Assembly (NCBI GenBank): GCA_900556675.1
Contig: USQE01000014.1
Coordinates: forward strand, 1-13,048
Length of the DNA stretch: 13,048 nucleotides
Source: an uncultured Collinsella sp.
GTDB taxonomy: Bacteria > Actinomycetota > Coriobacteriia > Coriobacteriales > Coriobacteriaceae
Direction of reading: 5' to 3'
The position numbers and the translations under genes were made by a program. Each line of letters opens with the position of its first letter. Position 1 is the stretch's first letter. This document shows, in pieces, positions 1-7,344 of the stretch. The notes beneath the pieces were generated by a model. The model was not told where the DNA came from and made no database searches. It was given only the letters and a program-made list of their open reading frames with translations.

Positions 1-1765
1 CCTCAAATGTCGCGCGGCCCGCATCAAACTGGCGACCCTTTTCAGCATCGATATGGCTGTGCGGGAACACACCGTCAAAGGAATCAACGGCGCGCAGCGA
101 CACGGAGTCACCGATCATCAACAGGTCGTAGGAGCCATCGGGGAAGCCGTCGTTGTCCTTGTCGGTGTCGTCGGCCGCCTGCTGGTCGGTGGGCGCGGTG
201 TTTTTGGCTTCCTTGTTTAGGATTTCGGCGCCCTCGCCGCTCAGCGCGGATGTGTCGGGCACAAAGACCAGGCCGCCCAGCGCCACAACGAGCACGACGC
301 AGCAAGTGGCGCACACGGGAATATGCGCGCGCACCCAGCCGGCGGGCGTGGTGGTTCCGTCGCTGAATTCGGAAACAGTGCGCCCAAAGGCGCCCTTCCT
401 AAACGGCGTCTCGATAAAGCGATAGGAGCACTCGGCTACGGCGACCACCACAAGTACCTGCAAGATGTACTGCCACCAGGGCGTATCGCTGATGTTGGCG
501 ACCGGGTTCATAAGCAGCAGCAGTGGATAGTGCCACAGATAGATACTGTACGAGCGCTTGCCAACCCACACGAGCGGCTCGGCGGACAGCGCGCGGGCAA
601 CCATTCCCTGGGGCTGCACGCAGGCCGCGATGACCATGAGCGTGAGGATGGAGCATAACAGCGTGCCGCCGCGATACTGAAACGCGGTGTAGCCGTTGGT
701 GAGCGCGACCATGGCGGCAAGGCCAACCAGACCCACGACGCCCAACACATCGATGGATGCAGGCGAGGAACAAAAGCGCACGAGGGCGCTCGGCTGTGCC
801 GGGGCGGTGTCGGCTGATTCGTCGGCCTTCTTGCCAGGCTTGTCCTCGGCGTTCTTGCCATGCTTGGCGGCGCCAGCCAGGCGATTGAGCCCCAAACGAT
901 GAGCGAGACGCACCGGCGCCAGGTCGCAATCGGGGATAAAGGCCATCCAGGCACCCAGCAGCAGCGAGAACACGCGGGTGTCGGTGCCGTAGTACACGCG
1001 GCTGGGGTCGGCGGCAGGGTTGTAAAGCACCATCATGGCGAGGGCAGATACCGCGGCAAGGCCCAGAACCACGCGGCGCGTGTTGGGCTTGCTCACATGC
1101 ATGGATACCATGGCAAACAGCAGTGGCGGCCAAATCAGGTAGAACTGTTCCTCGATGGCAAGCGACCAAAAGTGCGTGAGCGGCGAGGGGTCGCCCAGAG
1201 CATTGAAGTACGAGACGTTTTGGGCAATCTGCCACCAGTTGTTGAAGAACAACAGCGACGGCAGGATGTCGGGGCGCATCTTGGTGAGCATCACGTGGTT
1301 AAAGATGGTGCACAGCGCGCAGGTCACGAACACTACCGTTACCACGGCGGGGACCAGGCGACGGATGCGGCGAATCCAGAAGCTCTTAAGGTCGATGCGG
1401 CCGGTCTTAGCGACTTCGTTGAGCAGCAAGCGCGTGATCAGATAGCCCGAAAGCACAAAGAAGATCGTGACGCCGAGCAGGCCGCCCTGAGCCCACGTGA
1501 GGTTGAGGTGATAGAGCACCACTGCGACGACAGCAAGCGTGCGCAAGCCGTCGAGGGCGGGGATATAGCGAGATTTGGGGCGCGTGGGCGCCTGCTCTTT
1601 TGCGGTGCTGTTGGTGCGGTCACCCTTGTTGGCGGGCACGCGATGAGAGCCTGCGGCGCGGTGCGGCGCGGTGGCTTGTCGGTTAGCGCGCGAACGTTCG
1701 TGCGGCGCTCGATGATCGCTCGCGTGGCGTGAGCTGCGTGAGCTCGATCGCGGGAATTGTTCCAT
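1..1765 (-). CDS. OatA-like acyltransferase (AT3 + SGNH domains), partial
   Basis: Integral membrane O-acyltransferase. AT3 domains move acyl groups across the membrane and fused SGNH domains transfer them to extracellular glycans; OatA uses this design on peptidoglycan. The frame is open from ATG at 1765 to the left edge (588 residues, C-terminus missing), and an in-frame TGA lies three codons upstream, so this is the first ATG available. Residues 1-66 are basic, rich in Arg, Ser and His, and probably cytosolic. The AT3 core begins with ALDGLRTLAVV (70-80), with the conserved TM1 histidine at H86, then FFVLSGYLI (102-110), a basic RRIRR patch and HFWSLAIEEQFYLIWP (198-213). More membrane helices follow up to about residue 520. 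GDS (552-554) is SGNH block I with presumed nucleophile Ser554; the later blocks lie outside the window. The acyl acceptor (peptidoglycan, teichoic acid or polysaccharide) cannot be read from the sequence. Confidence 0.88.
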   Translation of the reverse strand, partial: MEQFPRSSSRSSRHASDHRAPHERSRANRQATAPHRAAGSHRVPANKGDRTNSTAKEQAPTRPKSRYIPALDGLRTLAVVAVVLYHLNLTWAQGGLLGVTIFFVLSGYLITRLLLNEVAKTGRIDLKSFWIRRIRRLVPAVVTVVFVTCALCTIFNHVMLTKMRPDILPSLLFFNNWWQIAQNVSYFNALGDPSPLTHFWSLAIEEQFYLIWPPLLFAMVSMHVSKPNTRRVVLGLAAVSALAMMVLYNPAADPSRVYYGTDTRVFSLLLGAWMAFIPDCDLAPVRLAHRLGLNRLAGAAKHGKNAEDKPGKKADESADTAPAQPSALVRFCSSPASIDVLGVVGLVGLAAMVALTNGYTAFQYRGGTLLCSILTLMVIAACVQPQGMVARALSAEPLVWVGKRSYSIYLWHYPLLLLMNPVANISDTPWWQYILQVLVVVAVAECSYRFIETPFRKGAFGRTVSEFSDGTTTPAGWVRAHIPVCATCCVVLVVALGGLVFVPDTSALSGEGAEILNKEAKNTAPTDQQAADDTDKDNDGFPDGSYDLLMIGDSVSLRAVDSFDGVFPHSHIDAEKGRQFDAGRATFE

Positions 1766-1804
1766 AAAACTTCATCCAATGACGAGAATAATCAGCACGC
1801 CTTC

Positions 1805-1810
1805 ATTGTA
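1805..1810 (-). promoter_or_regulatory. Candidate -10 box for the acyltransferase gene
   Basis: Read on the minus strand this is TACAAT, five of six bases of the -10 consensus, about 40 nt upstream of the acyltransferase ATG. No good -35 box is seen at 16-18 bp, so this is only a candidate. Confidence 0.3.
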
Positions 1811-1858
1811 GCCGCCTGCTCCTGTGAATGCTTGCTGCCGGTGCAAGCTCAAGCGCGC

Positions 1859-1876
1859 GTTCACATCAAAGTGAAC
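1859..1876. promoter_or_regulatory. Operator-like inverted repeat before the ribokinase gene
   Basis: GTTCAC and GTGAAC form a perfect 6 bp inverted repeat separated by ATCAAA. The left arm overlaps the candidate -35 box of the promoter at 1860-1888. That placement is typical of a repressor site, but the binding protein is unknown and no regulator is encoded next to it. Confidence 0.4.
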
Positions 1877-1888
1877 TAAAGTTATAGA
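1860..1888 (+). promoter_or_regulatory. Candidate promoter of the ribokinase-nucleoside hydrolase operon
   Basis: TTCACA (1860-1865, five of six matches to TTGACA) and TATAGA (1883-1888, four of six matches to TATAAT) are 17 bp apart. Transcription would start near 1895, giving a leader of about 57 nt before the ribokinase ATG. Confidence 0.45.
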
Positions 1889-1951
1889 GGCGCGAGAGCG
1901 CACGATTGACGGCCAACAGCGGGTGCAGAGCTCGCGGACGAGGAGGTTTCC

Positions 1952-2947
1952 ATGGCAGATTGCGGCATCGTTGCGGTGTTCGGCAGTATGAACATGGACC
2001 TTTCGGTGGCGTGCGAGCGCATGCCGCGTGCGGGCGAGACCGTCGGCGGCAGCGGATTTATCAGCAATGCCGGCGGTAAGGGCGCCAACCAGGCCGTGGC
2101 AGCTGCGCACATGGGCGCGCGCACGTGCATGATCGGCGCGGTCGGGCGCGATGCGTTTGGCACGTCGCTCGTGGCGGGGCTCCAAGATGCTGGCGTGGAC
2201 TGTGACTTTGTGGCGCGTCGTGATGATGTGGAGACGGGAACGGCGACCATCATTCGCTGTGAGGGCGACAACCGCATTGTGCTGTCGCCGGGCGCCAATC
2301 ATGCGCTTGCGGGCGAGGACGTTGCCCGCGCGCTGAGACGCCTGGTGGCCGATGAGCTCGACGGCGACGCCAGCGAGATTGCCCCGGCTGCCGGAAGCGT
2401 CTTTATCGCCCAGGGCGAATGTGACCTTGCGGCGACTGCCGAGGCGCTTGTTTGCGCTCACGAGCTGGGGTTCTATACGGTCTTTAATCCAGCGCCTGCC
2501 TGTGAGTTGCCTGCGGAGGTCTGGTCTGCAGTCGACCTGGTCTGCCCCAACGAGACTGAGTGCCAGGTGCTGACGGGCATCTTGCCCGCGGATGATGCGA
2601 GCTGCGTCGCGGCGCTCAATGCCCTGCTCGCCAAGGGTGCTGGAGCTGCGGTCATCACGTTGGGCGGCGCCGGGTCGGTTACGCTTGGCGATGACGGCGA
2701 GCCGCTGCGCATGCCGGCGCTGTCGAGCGCGGTGGTCGATACGACGGCCGCGGGCGATACGTTTATCGGTGCGCTTGCTGCAGCTCGTCTGGAGGGCCTG
2801 CTGCTCTTTGAGTGCATGGCGGTGGGCGCACGCGCCGCGGCGGGGACGGTGTCGCGCCTGGGCGCACAGCAGTCGATTCCCACGCGAGCCGAAGTTGAGC
2901 GCGTGTTTGATTTAGACGATTTAGTACAAGACGGAGAAGCGGAGTAG
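1952..2947 (+). CDS. rbsK: Ribokinase (PfkB family)
   Basis: Phosphorylates ribose to ribose-5-phosphate with ATP in the cytoplasm, feeding the pentose phosphate and nucleotide pathways. The 331-residue protein opens with VFGSMNMDL (9-17), has the sugar-binding [10 protein letters not shown] (39-48), the NPAPA segment (179-183), VCPNETE (197-203) and the PfkB signature DTTAAGDTF (263-271) with catalytic base D269. Alanine in place of the first glycine of the GAGD motif is usual in ribokinases. The start is set by AGGAGG (1941-1946), 5 nt before the ATG. Length is slightly above the family norm of about 310, from an acidic C-terminal tail. The nucleoside hydrolase gene begins 4 bp after the stop, which supports ribose released from nucleosides as the substrate. 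Another PfkB sugar kinase activity (deoxyribose, for example) cannot be ruled out. Confidence 0.88.
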   Translation: MADCGIVAVFGSMNMDLSVACERMPRAGETVGGSGFISNAGGKGANQAVAAAHMGARTCMIGAVGRDAFGTSLVAGLQDAGVDCDFVARRDDVETGTATIIRCEGDNRIVLSPGANHALAGEDVARALRRLVADELDGDASEIAPAAGSVFIAQGECDLAATAEALVCAHELGFYTVFNPAPACELPAEVWSAVDLVCPNETECQVLTGILPADDASCVAALNALLAKGAGAAVITLGGAGSVTLGDDGEPLRMPALSSAVVDTTAAGDTFIGALAAARLEGLLLFECMAVGARAAAGTVSRLGAQQSIPTRAEVERVFDLDDLVQDGEAE

Positions 2948-2951
2948 AACA

Positions 2952-3926
2952 ATGGCAATTAAGAAGCTGATCCTTGATCTGGATAGGGGTGTGGACGATG
3001 CGATGGCGCTTGCCTATGCCATCGCGAGCCCCGAGGTGGAGCTCGTCGGCATTACCACGTGCTTTGGCAACGTGCGCGTCGACCAGTCGGCGCATAACTG
3101 CTTGGCGGTGCTCGACCTGTTGGGTCGTCCCGAGGTGCCGGTGTACCTGGGTGCCGACCGTCCTCTGCAGGCGACTGAGCCCTATACGCCGCCGGCGTCC
3201 ACCGCGCTCATTCACGGCAAGAACGGCATCGGCGGCGCGAGCGTGCCGGCGTCGCCCTACGAGCCGGTGGGGGCGACGTCTGCCGACGGTAACGCTGCGG
3301 TCGATTATCTGATCGATGCCGCGCGCACCTATGGTCCCGATCTGGTCTACGTAGCGACCGGCCCGCTCTCCAACCTGGCGCTTGCCCTGGAGCGCGATGC
3401 GGCAGCGGTGATGTCTATCGGCCGCGTGGTGGTTATGGGCGGCGCCCTGACCGTGCCCGGCAACGTGAGCGCGGGCGCCGAGGCCAACATGGCAAGTGAT
3501 CCCGAGGCGGCCGACGCCGTGCTGCGTTCGGGCCGCAAGCTCACTATGGTGGGTTTGGATGTGACGCATCGCGTGGTGCTCACGCGTCGCGACATTGCCG
3601 GCTGGACGGGCTCGGGCACCATGGCCGGTTGCGCGTTTGCGAGCATGGTGGAGCACTATATTGGCTCGTACGAGATGAACGCCCCCTACCTTGGTGGCTG
3701 CGCGCTGCACGATCCGCTTGCCGTCGCCGTGGCGATTGACCCCACGCTCGTGGGCGCGCTCGGCTGTAACCTGCGCGTCGACCTGCTCGGCGAGTATCGC
3801 GGCCGCACCATCTGCGATGAGCGCCGTGTGGCCGACCCCGACAAGAGCGCACTCGTGGCGCTGACTGTTGACGCTCCGCGCTTCCTGTCCGAGTTCAAGA
3901 CGCGCATGGCCCGTGTCCTTGGCTAA
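2952..3926 (+). CDS. Inosine/uridine-preferring nucleoside hydrolase family protein
   Basis: Cleaves the N-glycosidic bond of ribonucleosides to give free base and ribose. The 324-residue protein has the N-terminal calcium-binding motif as DLDRGVDDAMAL (9-20; D9, D11, D15, D16), a central VVMGGAL (160-166), GNVSAGAEANMASDPEA (170-186), which matches the usual ribose-contacting segment, and LHDPLAVA (252-259) with the active-site His253 and calcium ligand Asp254. The family signature normally has Pro or Thr where Arg12 sits, a mild deviation. A GGAG (2940-2943) precedes the ATG, overlapping the end of the ribokinase gene. The 4 bp gap makes these two genes a salvage operon: hydrolase frees ribose, kinase phosphorylates it. 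Substrate preference (purine, pyrimidine or both) is not readable, so no rih symbol is given. Confidence 0.87.
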   Translation: MAIKKLILDLDRGVDDAMALAYAIASPEVELVGITTCFGNVRVDQSAHNCLAVLDLLGRPEVPVYLGADRPLQATEPYTPPASTALIHGKNGIGGASVPASPYEPVGATSADGNAAVDYLIDAARTYGPDLVYVATGPLSNLALALERDAAAVMSIGRVVVMGGALTVPGNVSAGAEANMASDPEAADAVLRSGRKLTMVGLDVTHRVVLTRRDIAGWTGSGTMAGCAFASMVEHYIGSYEMNAPYLGGCALHDPLAVAVAIDPTLVGALGCNLRVDLLGEYRGRTICDERRVADPDKSALVALTVDAPRFLSEFKTRMARVLG

Positions 3927-3937
3927 GTTGTCTTTTT

Positions 3938-4003
3938 GGATGGGGCTTTTTTTGACTGGTATGATTGGTGCGACTATTCGAACCAGCTAAAAGAGCCCCG
4001 TCC
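3938..4003 (+). repeat. Long hairpin between nucleoside hydrolase and luxS
   Basis: Positions 3938-3952 pair with 3989-4003 over 15 consecutive base pairs (two G-U), and after a small internal loop 3956-3960 pair with 3982-3986, leaving a 21 nt terminal loop. The run of seven T lies inside the stem, not after it, so it does not look like a standard intrinsic terminator on either strand. It ends 26 nt before the luxS ATG and could be a 5' leader structure, an mRNA-end hairpin or a small dispersed element. Confidence 0.6.
3957..3965 (+). promoter_or_regulatory. Candidate extended -10 promoter for luxS
   Basis: TGGTATGAT reads as an extended -10 element (TG, one base, TATGAT). No convincing -35 box is at the right distance, though extended -10 promoters can lack one. 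It sits inside the hairpin, so the message would start in its loop region and carry only the right arm. Confidence 0.3.
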
Positions 4004-4029
4004 CAATTTGACTATCGAGAGGATCTGCC

Positions 4030-4518
4030 ATGGAGCGCATCGCGAGCTTTTCCGTTGATCATCTACTGCTTGAGCCCGGCGTTTATGTGAGCCGCATCGA
4101 CCGCGATCCGGCGACCGGTGCTGCCGTCACCACGTTTGACCTGCGCCTGACCACGCCCAACAAGGAGCCGGTCATGAACACGGCAGAGTGCCACACCATC
4201 GAGCATCTGGGTGCGACGTTCCTTCGCAATCATGCCGAGTGGTCGAGCCGCATTGTCTACTTTGGCCCCATGGGCTGCCGCACGGGCTTTTACCTGGTCG
4301 TGTTTGGCGAGGTGACGAGCGAGGAGATCCTGCCGCTCGTGCGTGAACTGTTCGAGTTCGTCGCCGACTTTGAGGGTGATGTCCCCGGAGCTGCTCCCGA
4401 GGAGTGCGGTAACTACCTGGACCAGAACCTTCCCATGGCAAACTGGCTCGCCCGCCGCTACCTCGACCGCGACCTGGCCGATATCGACGAGAAGCACCTG
4501 TGCTATCAGCAGGCGTAA
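4030..4518 (+). CDS. luxS: S-ribosylhomocysteine lyase LuxS
   Basis: Cleaves S-ribosylhomocysteine to homocysteine and 4,5-dihydroxy-2,3-pentanedione (the precursor of autoinducer-2), in the activated methyl cycle. The 162-residue protein has near-standard length and every key residue: the metal-binding HTIEHL motif (55-60; H55, E58, H59), FGPMGCRTGFY (78-88) with catalytic Cys83, and the third metal ligand Cys126 in EECGNYLDQNL (124-134). GAGAGGA (4017-4023) precedes the ATG. It has a hairpin upstream and a strong terminator 30 nt downstream, so it probably forms its own transcript. The nucleosidase that makes its substrate (Pfs/MtnN) is not in the window. Identification is secure; whether AI-2 serves as a signal here or is only a by-product is not known. 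Confidence 0.97.
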   Translation: MERIASFSVDHLLLEPGVYVSRIDRDPATGAAVTTFDLRLTTPNKEPVMNTAECHTIEHLGATFLRNHAEWSSRIVYFGPMGCRTGFYLVVFGEVTSEEILPLVRELFEFVADFEGDVPGAAPEECGNYLDQNLPMANWLARRYLDRDLADIDEKHLCYQQA

Positions 4519-4547
4519 GGGCTTTATCGCCTAAAACGCGCGCATTG

Positions 4548-4578
4548 GGCGCCTTCGCTTATGCGGGGGCGCCTTTTT
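4548..4578 (+). terminator. Intrinsic terminator of luxS
   Basis: GGCGCCTTCGC and GCGGGGGCGCC form an 11 bp stem (two G-U pairs) around the loop TTAT, followed directly by TTTTT. It lies 30 nt after the luxS stop codon. Confidence 0.85.
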
Positions 4579-4612
4579 GTTGAGTGGTCAGGACGAGCGT
4601 TCAAAATCGCTC

Positions 4613-4653
4613 ATGTTTGTTCTAGAATGTTTGTATAGTCACATTTACGAACA
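4613..4653 (+). promoter_or_regulatory. Promoter/operator region of the DUF4867 gene
   Basis: TATAGT (4634-4639) is a likely -10 box; the -35 is weak. ATGTTTGT occurs twice (4613-4620 and 4627-4634), and a related inverted copy, TTACGAACA, lies at 4645-4653. Such a set of TGTTTG-like repeats around a -10 box suggests a repressor site. No regulator was identified. Confidence 0.35.
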
Positions 4654-4657
4654 GGAG
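4653..4657 (+). promoter_or_regulatory. Ribosome binding site deciding the DUF4867 start
   Basis: AGGAG lies 5 nt before ATG 4663. The in-frame GTG at 4657 overlaps this site and so is unlikely to be the start. Confidence 0.7.
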
Positions 4658-4662
4658 TGAAC

Positions 4663-5307
4663 ATGCATATCTACTCTGTCAACGATCCCGAGTTCAAATC
4701 CTATGGCAACGTTTGGGATGACGTTCCGTCCGAGCTCACGTCGCCCGTGCTCGAGGCGCTCTCTGCCACGCCCATTCCCGAGGGCAGCAAGTACGTTGCA
4801 AGCGCGCCGGAGCTCGAGGGCGTCAAGGATGCCGATAAACTGGGCTTTCTCATGTTTGGCGGCCGCCCCTTCCAACTGGGCTGGTGCAACGGCCATAACA
4901 CGCAGCTCAACTGCCTGGAGTATCACCGCGCCAGCGAATTCAACCTGGGCGCTCGCGACTTTATCCTGCTTGTGGCGCATCGCTGGGAGATCGAGGACGG
5001 CAAGCTCGACACCGTGTGCGTCAAGGCGTTCCGCGTGCCGGCGGGCAAGGTTGTCGAGGTCTTCAACACCACGCTCCACTACACGCCGTGCATGGTCGAC
5101 GACGGTGGCTTCCAGGTGATGGTCGCACTGCCGGCAGGTACCAACGGTCCGCGTCCCGAGACTGCGGTCGACATGCCCGCGGCCGGCGACAGCTACTGCT
5201 ACTGGAAGGCCGACAAGTGGGTCCTCTGCCACGCCGACAGCCCCAAGGCAGCCGAAGGCGGCTACGTGGGCCTCATCGGAAAGAACCTCGACATCACCGT
5301 GGACTAG
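4663..5307 (+). CDS. DUF4867 family protein, cupin-like
   Basis: Function unknown. The 214-residue soluble protein has no signal peptide or membrane helix. I recognise it as resembling DUF4867, a family of gut bacteria; this is from memory of the sequence style. Visible features are an N-terminal VNDPEFKSYGNVWDD, a conserved-looking GRPFQLGWCNGHNTQLNCLE with several His, Cys and Asn, FILLVAHRWEIEDG, and VFNTTLHYTPCMVDDGGF, whose spacing resembles beta-barrel enzymes of the cupin or ureidoglycolate lyase type. VDMPAAGDSYCYW follows near the C-terminus. It stands alone between the luxS terminator and a repeat cluster, with its own promoter. A role in carbohydrate metabolism is possible, given the GH1 gene downstream, but is only inferred. 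Confidence is high that it is a gene and moderate for the family. Confidence 0.75.
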   Translation: MHIYSVNDPEFKSYGNVWDDVPSELTSPVLEALSATPIPEGSKYVASAPELEGVKDADKLGFLMFGGRPFQLGWCNGHNTQLNCLEYHRASEFNLGARDFILLVAHRWEIEDGKLDTVCVKAFRVPAGKVVEVFNTTLHYTPCMVDDGGFQVMVALPAGTNGPRPETAVDMPAAGDSYCYWKADKWVLCHADSPKAAEGGYVGLIGKNLDITVD

Positions 5308-5314
5308 AATCTTC

Positions 5315-5376
5315 TGTCTCAATCTGTAACATCTAGCGGGCTAAATCGTCTCTACCTGTTACAGATTTAGACAAAC
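5315..5376. repeat. Inverted-repeat module 1 of a tandem pair
   Basis: ATCTGTAACA (5322-5331) and TGTTACAGAT (5357-5366) are perfect 10 bp inverted arms with a 25 nt spacer. Counting flanks, the arms reach 17 bp with one mismatch (5315-5331 and 5357-5373). The right arm is preceded by TCTACC and followed by GACAAAC (5370-5376), both shared with module 2. Confidence 0.85.
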
Positions 5377-5395
5377 TGCAGAGGGCCGCCCGAAA

Positions 5396-5457
5396 AATCT
5401 CGATCTGTAACACCAGGCCCGGTTTTGGCGGTCTACCTGTTACAGATCAAGACAAAC
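5396..5457. repeat. Inverted-repeat module 2 of a tandem pair
   Basis: The same arms recur exactly 81 bp downstream: ATCTGTAACA (5403-5412) and TGTTACAGAT (5438-5447), again 25 nt apart. The flanks TCTACC and GACAAAC (5451-5457) are conserved, while the rest of the spacer differs from module 1. Confidence 0.85.
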
Positions 5458-5470
5458 GGGCCCCAGCCAT

Positions 5471-5495
5471 CACAAAGGTGACTGTCCCCTTTGTG
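5471..5495. repeat. 25 bp near-palindrome, REP-like
   Basis: CACAAAGG (5471-5478) and CCTTTGTG (5488-5495) flank GAC/GTC around a central T5483; only T5479/C5487 fails to pair. Palindromes built on GGGACNGTCCC with CTTTGTG flanks recall REP elements mobilised by Y1 transposases, as I remember them. No transposase is in this window. Confidence 0.6.
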
Positions 5496-5587
5496 GCGGC
5501 TTGGGCAGGCGGGTATCAAAAAGTGTCAGGCGGGGCGGCCGCCGAGCATCTGCGCGCGAAAAGAAGTATCGACCTGCGCCCTTGCCG

Positions 5588-5616
5588 TTGAGCGACGCGT
5601 TGTTTGCAGGGATACT
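5588..5616 (+). promoter_or_regulatory. Candidate promoter of the phospho-glucosidase gene
   Basis: TTGAGC (5588-5593) and GATACT (5611-5616) are 17 bp apart, each matching four of six consensus bases. The rest of the 344 bp gap (5308-5651) holds the repeat cluster and no gene that I can support. Confidence 0.4.
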
Positions 5617-5648
5617 GAGCCTATGACAACAGCGTGCGAAAGGATTGA

Positions 5649-7079
<1,431 letters not shown>

Positions 7080-7082
<3 letters not shown>

Positions 7083-7183
7083 GGGCACTGAGGCGCTCAA
7101 CCTTGGGGCTCCAACCCTCCTCGCGTACCTAAGTACGCTTCGTCGGGCTTGTCGCTCCCAATCTTGAGCACCTCAGGCCCTTA
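7080..7183. repeat. 104 nt imperfect hairpin beginning at the bglA stop codon
   Basis: The stop TAA starts the left arm: TAAGGGC (7080-7086) pairs with GCCCTTA (7177-7183), then TGAGG, GCTCAA and TTGGG blocks pair inward, ending in GCGTAC (7123-7128), loop CTAA and GTACGC (7133-7138). By hand alignment about 40 pairs form across two arms of roughly 50 nt, with scattered mismatches and bulges. No T-run follows. It may be a MITE-like or other dispersed element, or an mRNA 3'-end structure. Confidence 0.75.
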
Positions 7184-7240
7184 GGGGAGGCGGGCCTGAC
7201 CGCTGTGAATTTCGCGTGCTCATCCTCATAGCCTCCTAAC

Positions 7241-7278
7241 CAAGGCGCCCGGCGAGTATGTGCTCACCGGGCGCCTTG
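7241..7278. terminator. Strong hairpin after bglA, without a T-run
   Basis: CAAGGCGCCCGG (7241-7252) and CCGGGCGCCTTG (7267-7278) are perfect 12 bp inverted repeats; GAG and CTC pair further inside. The base is GC-rich but no T-tract follows on either strand, so it could be a weak terminator or a degraded one. Its position before the signalling operon fits a transcript end. Confidence 0.5.
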
Positions 7279-7344
7279 CCGTCTGCGGATTTTGGGACAT
7301 GCGGCCCGCTTTTTCGACCCATCTGTCGGTACACTAAAGGCACT

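Noticed and set aside
399..1235. Minus-strand open frame within the acyltransferase gene
   Set aside because: It is in another frame; the frame from 1765 to the left edge carries the AT3 and SGNH motifs without a stop.
2763..3710. Minus-strand open frame across ribokinase and nucleoside hydrolase
   Set aside because: It crosses two well-identified genes and its translation is a His/Arg-rich shadow, typical of GC-rich antisense frames.
4657..4659. GTG start of the DUF4867 gene
   Set aside because: It overlaps the AGGAG ribosome site that is correctly spaced for ATG 4663.
5315..5457. CRISPR array
   Set aside because: There are only two units, each an inverted repeat with an internal 25 nt spacer, and no cas gene is present.
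7258..7344. Upstream ATG extension of the membrane sensor gene
   Set aside because: The ATG lies in the loop of a perfect 12 bp hairpin and the added residues lack a plausible domain; ATG 7345 or 7429 is more likely.
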